DNA of 64,000 nucleotides. Source: Halobaculum halobium (GTDB taxonomy: Archaea; Halobacteriota; Halobacteria; Halobacteriales; Haloferacaceae). Of this stretch, positions 8,945 to 15,919 are shown in pieces (within the stretch, counting starts at the first letter, position 1; every line of letters begins with the position of its first letter). The notes beneath the pieces are model-generated. The model was not told where the DNA came from. It saw only the letters and a list, made by a program, of their open reading frames with translations, and made no database searches. Location: the NCBI RefSeq assembly GCF_030127145.1, contig NZ_CP126158.1, forward strand, positions 2,666,001 through 2,730,000, given 5' to 3'. A program made the position numbers and the translations under genes.

Positions 8945-9907
8945 TTACTCCTCCTCCTCGTCCGCGTCGGCTTCGTCGGTCGCCTCATCGTCGGCGTCGT
9001 CCTCCATCTCCGCGACGAGATCCTCGGCCTCGGCCTCGACGTCCTCGTCGAGGTCGTCGAGCTCGACGTCATCCTCCTCGGACGGCTCGGCGGTCTCCGC
9101 GGCGTCGCCGTCGGCGGTCTCGTCGCTCTCGATGACTTCCTCGACGACCTCCTCGTCGATGACGTCCTCCTCGTCGGGGACGTCCTCGTCGTCGAACTCC
9201 GGCTCGCCGTCGGGGATCTCGGGGTCCGTCTCCGGAACCGCTTCGTCGTCGACGTCGGCCAGGAGGTCCTCGACGCCACCCTCGGCCTGCTGCTCGACCT
9301 CGGGCGCGTCGGCGTCCTCGGCGATCTCGAAGTCGTCGGGCAGCGTCGCGCCCGGCGGGATGATCTTCACCGTGACGCCGATGGTGCCGAGCTTCATGAC
9401 CGCGACGCCCTGGCCCTCGTCGACGACCTCCTCGGCGGGCTCGCCGTTGTGCTTGATGTACCCGCGGTTGAACTTCTCCACGCGCGAGCGGGCACCCGTG
9501 ACCTTCCCGGAGAGAACGATCTCGGCGCCCAGCGCGCCCGCGTCCATGATCCGGTCGATCGTCGTGTGGCCCGCGCGGCGGAAGTACCAGCCGCGCTCGA
9601 GTGCGTTCGCCAGACGGTCCGCGACGATCTTCGCGTTGAGGTCGGGTTCGTCGACCTCCTGCACGTCGATCTGCGGATCGTCCATGTCGAAGCGCTCCTC
9701 GAGTTCGGTGGTCACCTTGCGGATGTTCTTCCCGCCCTTGCCGATCACCATACCGGGCTTCTCGGCCTTGAGCACGATCTGCGTGCCCATGGGCGTCTTC
9801 GCGACCTCCATCCCGCCGTAGCCGGCGCGACCGAGCTCGTCCTCGAAGAACTCGTTGATCTGGCTCCGTCGGAGCCCGTCCTCGATGAACTGGTGCTCGT
9901 CCGCCAT
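8945..9907 (-). CDS. rps3: 30S ribosomal protein uS3 with long acidic tail
   Basis: Small-subunit protein at the mRNA entry channel. Of its 320 residues, the first 205 or so are the KH domain (KPGMVIGKGGKNIRKVTTEL, with the GKGG loop) and the uS3 C-terminal domain (SGKVTGARSRVEKFNRGYIK, GTIGVTVKIIPPGATLPDDF). From about residue 206 to the end the protein is almost entirely Asp, Glu, Ala and Val. Acidic C-terminal tails are known in haloarchaeal uS3; this one exceeds 100 residues. Confidence 0.96.
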   Translation of the reverse strand: MADEHQFIEDGLRRSQINEFFEDELGRAGYGGMEVAKTPMGTQIVLKAEKPGMVIGKGGKNIRKVTTELEERFDMDDPQIDVQEVDEPDLNAKIVADRLANALERGWYFRRAGHTTIDRIMDAGALGAEIVLSGKVTGARSRVEKFNRGYIKHNGEPAEEVVDEGQGVAVMKLGTIGVTVKIIPPGATLPDDFEIAEDADAPEVEQQAEGGVEDLLADVDDEAVPETDPEIPDGEPEFDDEDVPDEEDVIDEEVVEEVIESDETADGDAAETAEPSEEDDVELDDLDEDVEAEAEDLVAEMEDDADDEATDEADADEEEE

Positions 9908-9908
9908 G

Positions 9909-10367
9909 TTAGTCGTCCTCCTCGATGATCATTTCGACGTCCACTTGCGGGGTGTTCCAGGCGCTCGCACGGCCCATCGCGCGGGGCTTGCGGCCCTGCT
10001 GCTCGCCGACCTTGTGGGCGGCGACGTGTTTGATCGTCATCGACTCGCCGTCGAATCCCTGCTCGTCGGCGTTGTGCGTGACGTTCTCAAGGAGCTTCAG
10101 GAAGTCCTTGGAGGCCTTCTCGGGGTAGCGGCCGGCGTCCCAGCCGTCGATGTCCGAGCGGTGACCCACGCCGGAGTTGTGCTTGCGGAACGGGACGGAG
10201 CGCTCCCCGTCGATGACCGCGTGCAGGTACTCCTCGGCGTCGGCGACCGTCTCGCCCTTCAGTTCGCGGGCGATGGCCTTGCTGTGCTTGAAGCTGATCT
10301 GCCGCTCGCGGAGCATCCCCTTGGCGGTGGTCTCCGGGTCGGCGTCGACGCTGTAGCTGATTCCCAT
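9909..10367 (-). CDS. rpl22: 50S ribosomal protein uL22
   Basis: Large-subunit exit-tunnel protein of 152 residues, archaeal size. It shows MGISYSVDADPETTAKGMLR, FKHSKAIARELKGETVADAE and the beta-hairpin segment AHKVGEQQGRKPRAMGRAS that lines the tunnel. It lies between uS19 and uS3 with 1-2 base gaps. Confidence 0.96.
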   Translation of the reverse strand: MGISYSVDADPETTAKGMLRERQISFKHSKAIARELKGETVADAEEYLHAVIDGERSVPFRKHNSGVGHRSDIDGWDAGRYPEKASKDFLKLLENVTHNADEQGFDGESMTIKHVAAHKVGEQQGRKPRAMGRASAWNTPQVDVEMIIEEDD

Positions 10368-10369
10368 TG

Positions 10370-10792
10370 TTACTTGAGGGGCACGAACTTCGAGGACCGG
10401 GTCGCGCCGATGCCGGCCTGACCGTGTTCCACGGAGTTGCGTGTCAGATTGAACTCGCCGAGGTAGTGCCCGATCATCTCGGGCTCTACCCTGACGCGCT
10501 CGAAGTGGCTCCCGTCGTACACCTCGAACGTGAGGTCGACGAACGACGGCAGGATCGGCATGTCCCGAACGTGCGTCCGGATCGGGTCGTTTGCCGTCTC
10601 CTCTTCGGTGGCGTCCTCGGCGGTCGCCAGCAGCTTCTGCTGCTGGACTCCGAGTCCTCGGTCGATGGTTCGCCGCGCGCGGGCGGGAAGCAGTTCAACG
10701 ACCTCGTCGAGTTCCATCGCCTGCAACTCGTCGAGCGTGTGGCCGCGGTAGGTGAACTCACCCTCGCGGCCGGTGCGGTATTCCGAACTCAT
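10370..10792 (-). CDS. rps19: 30S ribosomal protein uS19
   Basis: Small-subunit head protein of 140 residues. The start [20 protein letters not shown] is chosen at 10792, one base after the uL2 stop; the frame is open further upstream but unrelated to the family. The conserved end reads [20 protein letters not shown], then [14 protein letters not shown], diagnostic of uS19. Confidence 0.96.
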   Translation of the reverse strand: MSSEYRTGREGEFTYRGHTLDELQAMELDEVVELLPARARRTIDRGLGVQQQKLLATAEDATEEETANDPIRTHVRDMPILPSFVDLTFEVYDGSHFERVRVEPEMIGHYLGEFNLTRNSVEHGQAGIGATRSSKFVPLK

Positions 10793-10793
10793 G

Positions 10794-11522
10794 TTATCTG
10801 TCTCCACCTCGACCGGTTCGCTTCGAGGCGATGTCGCCGACCTTCCGCCCCGGCGGGGCGTTCCGCGAGACGGACTTCGGCTGCCCGGGGTGCTGACGGC
10901 CGCCGCCACCGAACGGGTGGTCGACGGCGTTCATCGCGACCCCGCGGACGCGCGGGTACTTGGTCCCGCGACTCCGCATCTTGTGGTACTTGTTTCCGGC
11001 CTTCACGAACGGCTTCTCCGTGCGACCGCCGCCGGCGACGACGCCGATGGTGGCGCGGCAGTCGGGGCTGAGCCGCTTGACCTCCCCGGAGGGGAGCTGG
11101 ACGACCGCGACGTCGCGGTCGTGGGTGAGCAGCGTCGCGTTGACGCCCGAAGCGCGGGCGAACTTGCCGCCGTCGCCGGGCTTGGACTCGACGTTGCACA
11201 CCGGAACGCCCTCGGGGATCTCCGCGATCGGGAGCGTGTTGCCGGGCTTGATCTCCGCGGAGACGCCGACTGACAGCGTCTCGCCGACGGTGACGCCCTC
11301 GGGCGCGAGCACGAGGCGGCGGTCGCCGTCCTCGAACTCCACGTCCGCGAGCGGAGCCGAGCGCGCGGGGTCGTGTTCGATGCCGACGACCTCGCCGTGA
11401 ACGGTGTCAGCATCGCGTTCGGCGATCTTCTTGTGCTGCTTGTCCGACTTGTAGCGGTGCGAGGGGGCTCGGAACGTCGAGCCGCCGCGACCGCGTCGTT
11501 GTCCCTGAATTCTGCGTCCCAT
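10794..11522 (-). CDS. rpl2: 50S ribosomal protein uL2
   Basis: Large-subunit protein of 242 residues needed for the peptidyl-transferase centre. The N-terminus [20 protein letters not shown] is standard for archaea. The C-terminal signature [20 protein letters not shown] contains the conserved histidine region, followed by [19 protein letters not shown]. Confidence 0.97.
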   Translation of the reverse strand: MGRRIQGQRRGRGGSTFRAPSHRYKSDKQHKKIAERDADTVHGEVVGIEHDPARSAPLADVEFEDGDRRLVLAPEGVTVGETLSVGVSAEIKPGNTLPIAEIPEGVPVCNVESKPGDGGKFARASGVNATLLTHDRDVAVVQLPSGEVKRLSPDCRATIGVVAGGGRTEKPFVKAGNKYHKMRSRGTKYPRVRGVAMNAVDHPFGGGGRQHPGQPKSVSRNAPPGRKVGDIASKRTGRGGDR

Positions 11523-11523
11523 C

Positions 11524-11778
11524 TTAGAACACCCCGATGCGGGAGGCGACTTCCTGCGCGTCGCTGTCCTCGTCGAGTTCGACGGTCGCCTTCTTGGTCC
11601 CCTTAGGGGTCACCTGCGTCCGGACCGACTCGACGCCGACGTCGAACTGCGCGGCGACGGCGTCGGCGATCTCGGGCTTGGCGGCGTCCACGTCGACGAT
11701 GAACTGGAGCTTGTTCTGGAAGTCCATCTCGTCCATCGCCTTCTCCGTGACGAGCGGGTGGTGGATGACCGAACTCAT
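11524..11778 (-). CDS. rpl23: 50S ribosomal protein uL23
   Basis: Exit-tunnel rim protein of 84 residues that docks the signal recognition particle and other nascent-chain factors. MSSVIHHPLVTEKAMDEMDF and the strand DVGVESVRTQVTPKGTKKAT are characteristic. It overlaps uL4 by 4 bases. Confidence 0.96.
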   Translation of the reverse strand: MSSVIHHPLVTEKAMDEMDFQNKLQFIVDVDAAKPEIADAVAAQFDVGVESVRTQVTPKGTKKATVELDEDSDAQEVASRIGVF

Positions 11779-12521
11779 CGCTCGGCCACCTCCTCCAGCG
11801 CGCTCTCGGTGAAGACGGTCAGGCGGCCGGCGTGCGTGCCGGGCGCCAGGTCCTCGACGCTCACCTCTCGACCGGTCGCCACGTCGGCGCCGGCGAGGTT
11901 GCGGGCGGCCTTCGACGGCTCGCCGCTGGTGACGAACAGGACCGACTTGGGTTCGCGCGTCTTGCGACCGCGGGTCGTCCCGCGTCCCGCGCGGATCGTG
12001 CGCCCCTCGTCGGCGCGCTCGATGTCGGCGTCGATGCCGACGGCCTCGAGGAAGGAGACGACGTCCTTCGTTTTCACCAGCTCCTCGAACTCGTCGGAGA
12101 CGACGAGCGGGAGCTCGGTGTCTTCGTCGAAGGCGTGGCCGCGCTCGGCGACCTGCTCGGCGTCGGCGGTGGCCGCGATGGCCGACCGCGTCGCGAGCTT
12201 GCGCTCCTTGTCGTTCACCTTCTTTGTCTGGTCCTTCTCGGCCTTCGGCGGGTGGGCCTTGCGGCCCTTGACGGTCTGCGGGACGCGGCGGCCCTGCCCG
12301 TTCGAACGGGGCACGTGAGCCATACCGCGGCCGGAGCCGAACGACTCCGCGGGAGTGCGGAGGCCGGCGAACTCGTCAGCGCCGTACGCCTGTTTCCGGT
12401 TTGCCTGCGCGGCGACGACGGCCCGCTGGATCAGGTCCGAGCGGAACTGCGTCTCGAAGACGTCGGGGAGGTCGATCTCCCCCGCGTCGTCGCCGTTCAG
12501 ATCGCGTACTGTTGCCTTCAT
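11775..12521 (-). CDS. rpl4: 50S ribosomal protein uL4
   Basis: Large-subunit protein of 248 residues with a tunnel-constricting loop. It starts MKATVRDLNGDDAGEIDLPD. The loop sequence FGSGRGMAHVPRSNGQGRRV is conserved in archaea, and the domain ends with LAPGTHAGRLTVFTESALEE. It shares one base with uL3. Confidence 0.96.
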   Translation of the reverse strand: MKATVRDLNGDDAGEIDLPDVFETQFRSDLIQRAVVAAQANRKQAYGADEFAGLRTPAESFGSGRGMAHVPRSNGQGRRVPQTVKGRKAHPPKAEKDQTKKVNDKERKLATRSAIAATADAEQVAERGHAFDEDTELPLVVSDEFEELVKTKDVVSFLEAVGIDADIERADEGRTIRAGRGTTRGRKTREPKSVLFVTSGEPSKAARNLAGADVATGREVSVEDLAPGTHAGRLTVFTESALEEVAER

Positions 12522-13537
12522 TATCCTTGGTTCGATGCGGTGGAGACGTAGCGCACCTCGGGGTCGAGGCGCGGCTGGTCGTTCGGCCGAATGGCCGGTC
12601 TAAATCGCAGGAGGCGCTGGGAGGGACCCGGCAGCGAGCCCTTCACGAGCGCGTAGTGGCCGTCCACCTCGCCGTAGCCCTTGAAGCCGCCCTCGACGGA
12701 GGCGTCGTCGCCCTCGCCGAAGTCGATGAGCCGCTTGTTGAGCTCCGTGCGCTGGTGGTAGCCGGTCTGCCCCTGCTGGGGGACGGTCGAGCGAACGCGC
12801 GAGGGGTTCCACGGGCCGAGGTTGCCGATCCGGCGCCGCCAGCCCTGTCGCGCGTGCTTGCCCTTCCGCTTCTGGACGCCCCAACGCTTGACGGGGCCCT
12901 GGGTGCCCTTCCCCTTCGTGATGCCGGAGACGTCGGTGTACTCGCCGGCGCGGAAGACGTCGCCGAACTCGTGTTCGCCGCCGTCCTCGACCAGGTCGAG
13001 CGCGTAGTCGAGGCGCTCGTCCATCGAGTCGCCGCCGACACGCGTCTCCATCACGTCGGGCTTCTTCTTGGGGACGTTCGAGAGCTTCGCCGGTTCGGTG
13101 TGGGTGATGAACCGGAGGTCGTCGACGACGCCGTCGTCGACAAGTTCGCGAAGCTCCTCGGCGTCCGCCTCGAAGGTGTTCTCCGCCGGCAGGTCGAGCG
13201 TGCGGTCGAGCTCCTCGTGGAACTCGGTGGCCCAGACCTCGGTTACCGGCTTCTGTCCGTACGGCGTGTCCTCGTAGGCTCGCAGAGCGACCGCTCGCAT
13301 CGGCGGCACTTCCACGACCGTCACGGGAACGGACTCCTCCATCCCCTCGCGCGGGGAGTCGGATTCGTCGTTCACCATGACGACGTGGGTCATGCCCGCC
13401 TTGTAGCCCGCGAAGCCCTGGACGCCGGCAGCGCCGTCGTCCTCGGGCCACGAGCGGATGCGGGGGACTTCACTGCTCGCGCGCTTGCGCGGGCCGAAGC
13501 CCAGCGAACCCTTGCGTGGTCTGCTTGGTTGTGGCAT
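12521..13537 (-). CDS. rpl3: 50S ribosomal protein uL3
   Basis: Large-subunit protein of 338 residues, archaeal/eukaryal size, first ribosomal gene of the cluster. It opens MPQPSRPRKGSLGFGPRKRA and shows GFAGYKAGMTHVVMVNDESD, TDVSGITKGKGTQGPVKRWG and NPSRVRSTVPQQGQTGYHQR. It follows the SPOUT methyltransferase gene by 10 bases, so the two are probably co-transcribed. Confidence 0.97.
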   Translation of the reverse strand: MPQPSRPRKGSLGFGPRKRASSEVPRIRSWPEDDGAAGVQGFAGYKAGMTHVVMVNDESDSPREGMEESVPVTVVEVPPMRAVALRAYEDTPYGQKPVTEVWATEFHEELDRTLDLPAENTFEADAEELRELVDDGVVDDLRFITHTEPAKLSNVPKKKPDVMETRVGGDSMDERLDYALDLVEDGGEHEFGDVFRAGEYTDVSGITKGKGTQGPVKRWGVQKRKGKHARQGWRRRIGNLGPWNPSRVRSTVPQQGQTGYHQRTELNKRLIDFGEGDDASVEGGFKGYGEVDGHYALVKGSLPGPSQRLLRFRPAIRPNDQPRLDPEVRYVSTASNQG

Positions 13538-13547
13538 TGTGTTTGGC

Positions 13548-14381
13548 TTACTCCGTGAGTGTGAGCGGCGAGAGCGCGGCGAAGATCGCTTCTTCGGTCC
13601 GCACCACCTCGCTGCCCTGTCGCGGAATCGCGTTCAGCCAGAGGTCGAACCCCGAGCCGTCCGTGGCGTCGGGGTCGACCGGGACATCCTCGGTGTCCAT
13701 GCCGAGGATGGCCGGGAGCCCCCTGCCGGGTGAGCCGAACGCGACGGCGACGTGTGTGTCGCGCGTGCGAGCACGCACGTCCGCCAGGCCGGACACGGAC
13801 AGTTCGCGTCCGTGTCGCGACGTGGCGATCGCGGTGTCGGCGTCGGCGAGGGCGTCCTCCAAGGCCGCGCCAGCCACCCGAAACCCCGGTGCGGGGTCGT
13901 CGGTGAGGCGGGCACGGACCGGTTCTCTCGAAGAGACCCTGACGGTGACGCGCTCCCCCTCCACGTACTCCCGTCCGGGAGACGCGTGCAGGGAGATCGG
14001 GTGTTGCATTCCGCAATTGACCCGAACGCGGCCTTCAGGTCCGACCTCGGTCACGATTCCCTCTCGTAATTCCGACCCGTCTGGGCCGGATCGAGCGGGC
14101 CGCATCGGCGGGAGCACGCCGACGTACCGGAGCTCGTCGCGTTTCCCCCACACCTCGCGTCGGAGGTAGGCGGGGGTCGCGCAGTACTCCAGTACGGTTC
14201 GGACGTACTCGCTGCCTCTGCGGCGTTCGCCTTCCCGGTCGGGGAAGACGACCAACCGGTCCGCCCGGAAGATCGTCGCCGCACGGGCGACGTAACCGAG
14301 TTTTCGCGTGGCCTCGCGGCCGTCCTCGGCCTCCCGGACGAGCGACGACGGAACGAGCACATCGAGCGTCGTTCCGTTCAT
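13548..14381 (-). CDS. SPOUT-superfamily RNA methyltransferase (C9orf114/Methyltrn_RNA_3 family)
   Basis: Predicted SAM-dependent RNA methyltransferase of 277 residues heading the ribosomal cluster. It begins TLDVLVPSSLVREAEDGREA and continues IFRADRLVVFPDREGER; an OB-like insert occupies about residues 100-155 (GIVTEVGPEGRVRVNCGMQH). The SPOUT knot segment lies at THVAVAFGSPGRGLPAILGM and NAIPRQGSEVVRTEEAIFAA, where GSPGRG and IPRQGSEVVRTEEA match family signatures. Members are thought to methylate rRNA or other RNA, but the archaeal target is not established. A TATA-like element (14424-14436) lies about 45 bases upstream, probably the promoter of the whole cluster. Confidence 0.85.
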   Translation of the reverse strand: MNGTTLDVLVPSSLVREAEDGREATRKLGYVARAATIFRADRLVVFPDREGERRRGSEYVRTVLEYCATPAYLRREVWGKRDELRYVGVLPPMRPARSGPDGSELREGIVTEVGPEGRVRVNCGMQHPISLHASPGREYVEGERVTVRVSSREPVRARLTDDPAPGFRVAGAALEDALADADTAIATSRHGRELSVSGLADVRARTRDTHVAVAFGSPGRGLPAILGMDTEDVPVDPDATDGSGFDLWLNAIPRQGSEVVRTEEAIFAALSPLTLTE

Positions 14382-14423
14382 TGTCGCTGCACCGGACTGT
14401 ACTCAGTTGTTCCTCAGCCACGA

Positions 14424-14436
14424 GGTAAAAGGGTAT
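14424..14436 (-). promoter_or_regulatory. Candidate TATA box for the ribosomal cluster
   Basis: Read on the minus strand this is TACCCTTTTACCT, about 45 bases before the methyltransferase ATG at 14381. It is the only AT-rich stretch between that ATG and the divergent tRNA region, so it is the likely start point for transcription of the cluster from uL3 to uL15. Confidence 0.5.
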
Positions 14437-14577
14437 TGACTCGCGCCCCCGTAGACACGGCGTCACACACCCGTCTGCGGGCGTTTCACGTGTGAACCAC
14501 TCTCGTACCAGTCGCCGTCACAGTGCTGGGATCGCGACCCACGCGAGGGTCCCGCACGGCGCCGTCGGAGGAACGGA

Positions 14578-14588
14578 TTTATATATTA
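14578..14588 (+). promoter_or_regulatory. TATA box for tRNA-Gly
   Basis: TTTATATATTA is a near-consensus archaeal TATA box in otherwise GC-rich DNA. It lies 64 bases before the tRNA, which implies a 5' leader of roughly 40 bases to be removed by RNase P. Confidence 0.7.
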
Positions 14589-14651
14589 CCCTGCCGTTAG
14601 TGGTGAATGCGCACCGGGAGAAAGCCGGAGACGGCGCCCGGATGCAGGTAC

Positions 14652-14722
14652 GCACTGGTAGTGTAGTGGTATCACGTGACCTTGCCATGGTCACAACCGG
14701 GGTTCAAATCCCCGCCAGTGCA
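14652..14722 (+). tRNA. tRNA-Gly, anticodon GCC
   Basis: A 71-base tRNA. The acceptor arms GCACTGG and CCAGTGC pair perfectly, with discriminator A. The anticodon stem TGACC/GGTCA encloses the loop TTGCCAT, giving anticodon GCC for GGC and GGU codons. The T arm reads CCGGG GTTCAAAT CCCCG. CCA is not encoded; a T-rich run (ATTTCTCT) follows at once and may terminate transcription. No intron is seen. Confidence 0.97.
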
Positions 14723-15004
14723 TTTCTCTGCCGACGATCGAACTCGCGTGGCGACGCCTCGTGAGTTTGGCCGGTAGCGCGTGCAGTTCGTTGAGGTTCT
14801 GAAACGAGGAGTGAAGCGAACGCCGTGATCGGTACGTCCGTGGTTCAGCATCCGGGGGTGTGGATCTGGCCCGGTCACCCCACAGCGAGACGCGGTCTCG
14901 CGGGCCGCGATCGCGACGTTACCAGCCCAATCAGTCCACGAGCGCCGGCGATTGTCACACGCGACGCCAACGCTTATTCTACCCCCGACGTATCCGAGAA
15001 TACG

Positions 15005-15406
15005 ATGGACGATCTAGACGACGTCTTCGTCGCCCAGGTGATGTCCGAGAGCCTCTACACCGTCACGCCCGACACGTTGGTCGAGGACGCGGCCACGGGA
15101 ATGATGGAGCGCGGCATCGGGTCGGTGATCGTCGTCGACGACGACGGTACGCTCCGCGGGATTCTCACGAACACCGACTTCGTGCAGATCGTCGCCGAGC
15201 GACAGCCGAAAGACCAGACGCCCGTCTCGGAGTACATGAGCACCGACCTCGTCACCGCCGACCCCGGCGACTCGCTGGCGGACGTCGCCGCGACGATGCT
15301 CGACCGCGGGTTCCACCACATGCCCGTCACCGACGGCGAGAGCGGCGTCGTCGGCGTCGTCTCCACCACCGACCTCACCGCGTACCTCTCGACCCTCCGA
15401 GCCTGA
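15005..15406 (+). CDS. Two-CBS-domain protein
   Basis: Stand-alone CBS pair of 133 residues, a likely nucleotide sensor. Module 1 runs about 10-60 (VAQVMSESLYTVTPDTLVED, GTLRGILTNTDFVQIVAE) and module 2 about 73-128 (VSEYMSTDLVTADPGDSLAD, VVGVVSTTDLTAYLSTL). CBS domains bind AMP, ATP or SAM; nothing here fixes the ligand. The ATG at 15005 is chosen because a TATA-like TTATTCT lies about 28 bases upstream and upstream sequence is not CBS-like. Distant neighbours give no clue to a partner. Confidence 0.88.
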   Translation: MDDLDDVFVAQVMSESLYTVTPDTLVEDAATGMMERGIGSVIVVDDDGTLRGILTNTDFVQIVAERQPKDQTPVSEYMSTDLVTADPGDSLADVAATMLDRGFHHMPVTDGESGVVGVVSTTDLTAYLSTLRA

Positions 15407-15466
15407 ATCGGCGGGATTCCGGGGCCAACGATCGAATCGCCTTCGGAACCGGACGATGACCCCGCG

Positions 15467-15493
15467 GGCGGGACAACCGATTTGTCTCCCGCC
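15467..15493 (+). promoter_or_regulatory. Hairpin in front of the thiamine-binding-family gene
   Basis: GGCGGGACAA and TTGTCTCCCGCC form an inverted repeat with a two-base bulge and a 5-base loop. It ends 14 bases before the ATG at 15508 and covers the place where a TATA box for a leaderless transcript would sit. It may be an operator, or a terminator for the CBS gene. It lacks the conserved core of a TPP riboswitch. Confidence 0.4.
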
Positions 15494-15507
15494 GCCGACT
15501 GGCCGCT

Positions 15508-15822
15508 ATGACCGTCATCGCGCTGTTGAGCGTCGCGCCGGTTGTCGAGGGGAGTATGGCCGGCGAGGTCGCGAAGGCCGTCGCCGCCCTCGAGGACTTC
15601 GACGTCGCCTACGAGACGAATCCGATGGGTACCGTCATCGAAGCCGAGGAGATCGGGGAGCTGATGGCGGCCGCGACGGCCGCACACGAGGCCGTCGACG
15701 GCGACCGCGTCTCCACGTTCCTGAAGATCGACGACAAGCGAACGCGCAGCCAGCGCGCCGACGAGAAAGTCGGCGCCGTCGAACGCGAACTCGGCCGTCC
15801 CGCCCGGAGCGACGTGAGTTAA
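15508..15822 (+). CDS. MTH1187/YqgV-family thiamine-binding-like protein
   Basis: Small cytoplasmic protein of 104 residues with a ferredoxin-like fold. Family marks are MTVIALLSVAPVVEGSMAGE, the YETNPMGTVIEAEEIGELMA strand-helix and VSTFLKIDDKRTRSQRADEK. Members of the MTH1187 family bind thiamine or a related ligand in some structures; the physiological role is unsettled. It stands alone between the CBS gene and the metal ATPase, with a hairpin just upstream. Confidence 0.82.
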   Translation: MTVIALLSVAPVVEGSMAGEVAKAVAALEDFDVAYETNPMGTVIEAEEIGELMAAATAAHEAVDGDRVSTFLKIDDKRTRSQRADEKVGAVERELGRPARSDVS

Positions 15823-15856
15823 TAATTCGTCCACAGTTCGTTGTTATGATATACCA

Positions 15857-15891
15857 CCAATTCAGCCGGAATTGGCAGGAGAATTAATACC
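15857..15891 (+). promoter_or_regulatory. Candidate metal-responsive operator and TATA box
   Basis: A perfect inverted repeat, CCAATTC-AGCCG-GAATTGG (15857-15875), lies directly before a TATA-like GAATTAATACC (15881-15891) and about 45 bases before the ATPase ATG. Palindromes placed like this upstream of metal exporters are typical binding sites for ArsR/SmtB or MerR-type sensors. No such regulator gene is seen in the window. Confidence 0.5.
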
Positions 15892-15919
15892 GACTCGGAC
15901 AGTAGCGTCGGCAACAGCG

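Noticed and set aside
15467-15493. Hairpin as a TPP riboswitch
   Set aside because: Too short and without the conserved CUGAGA-type core of TPP aptamers.
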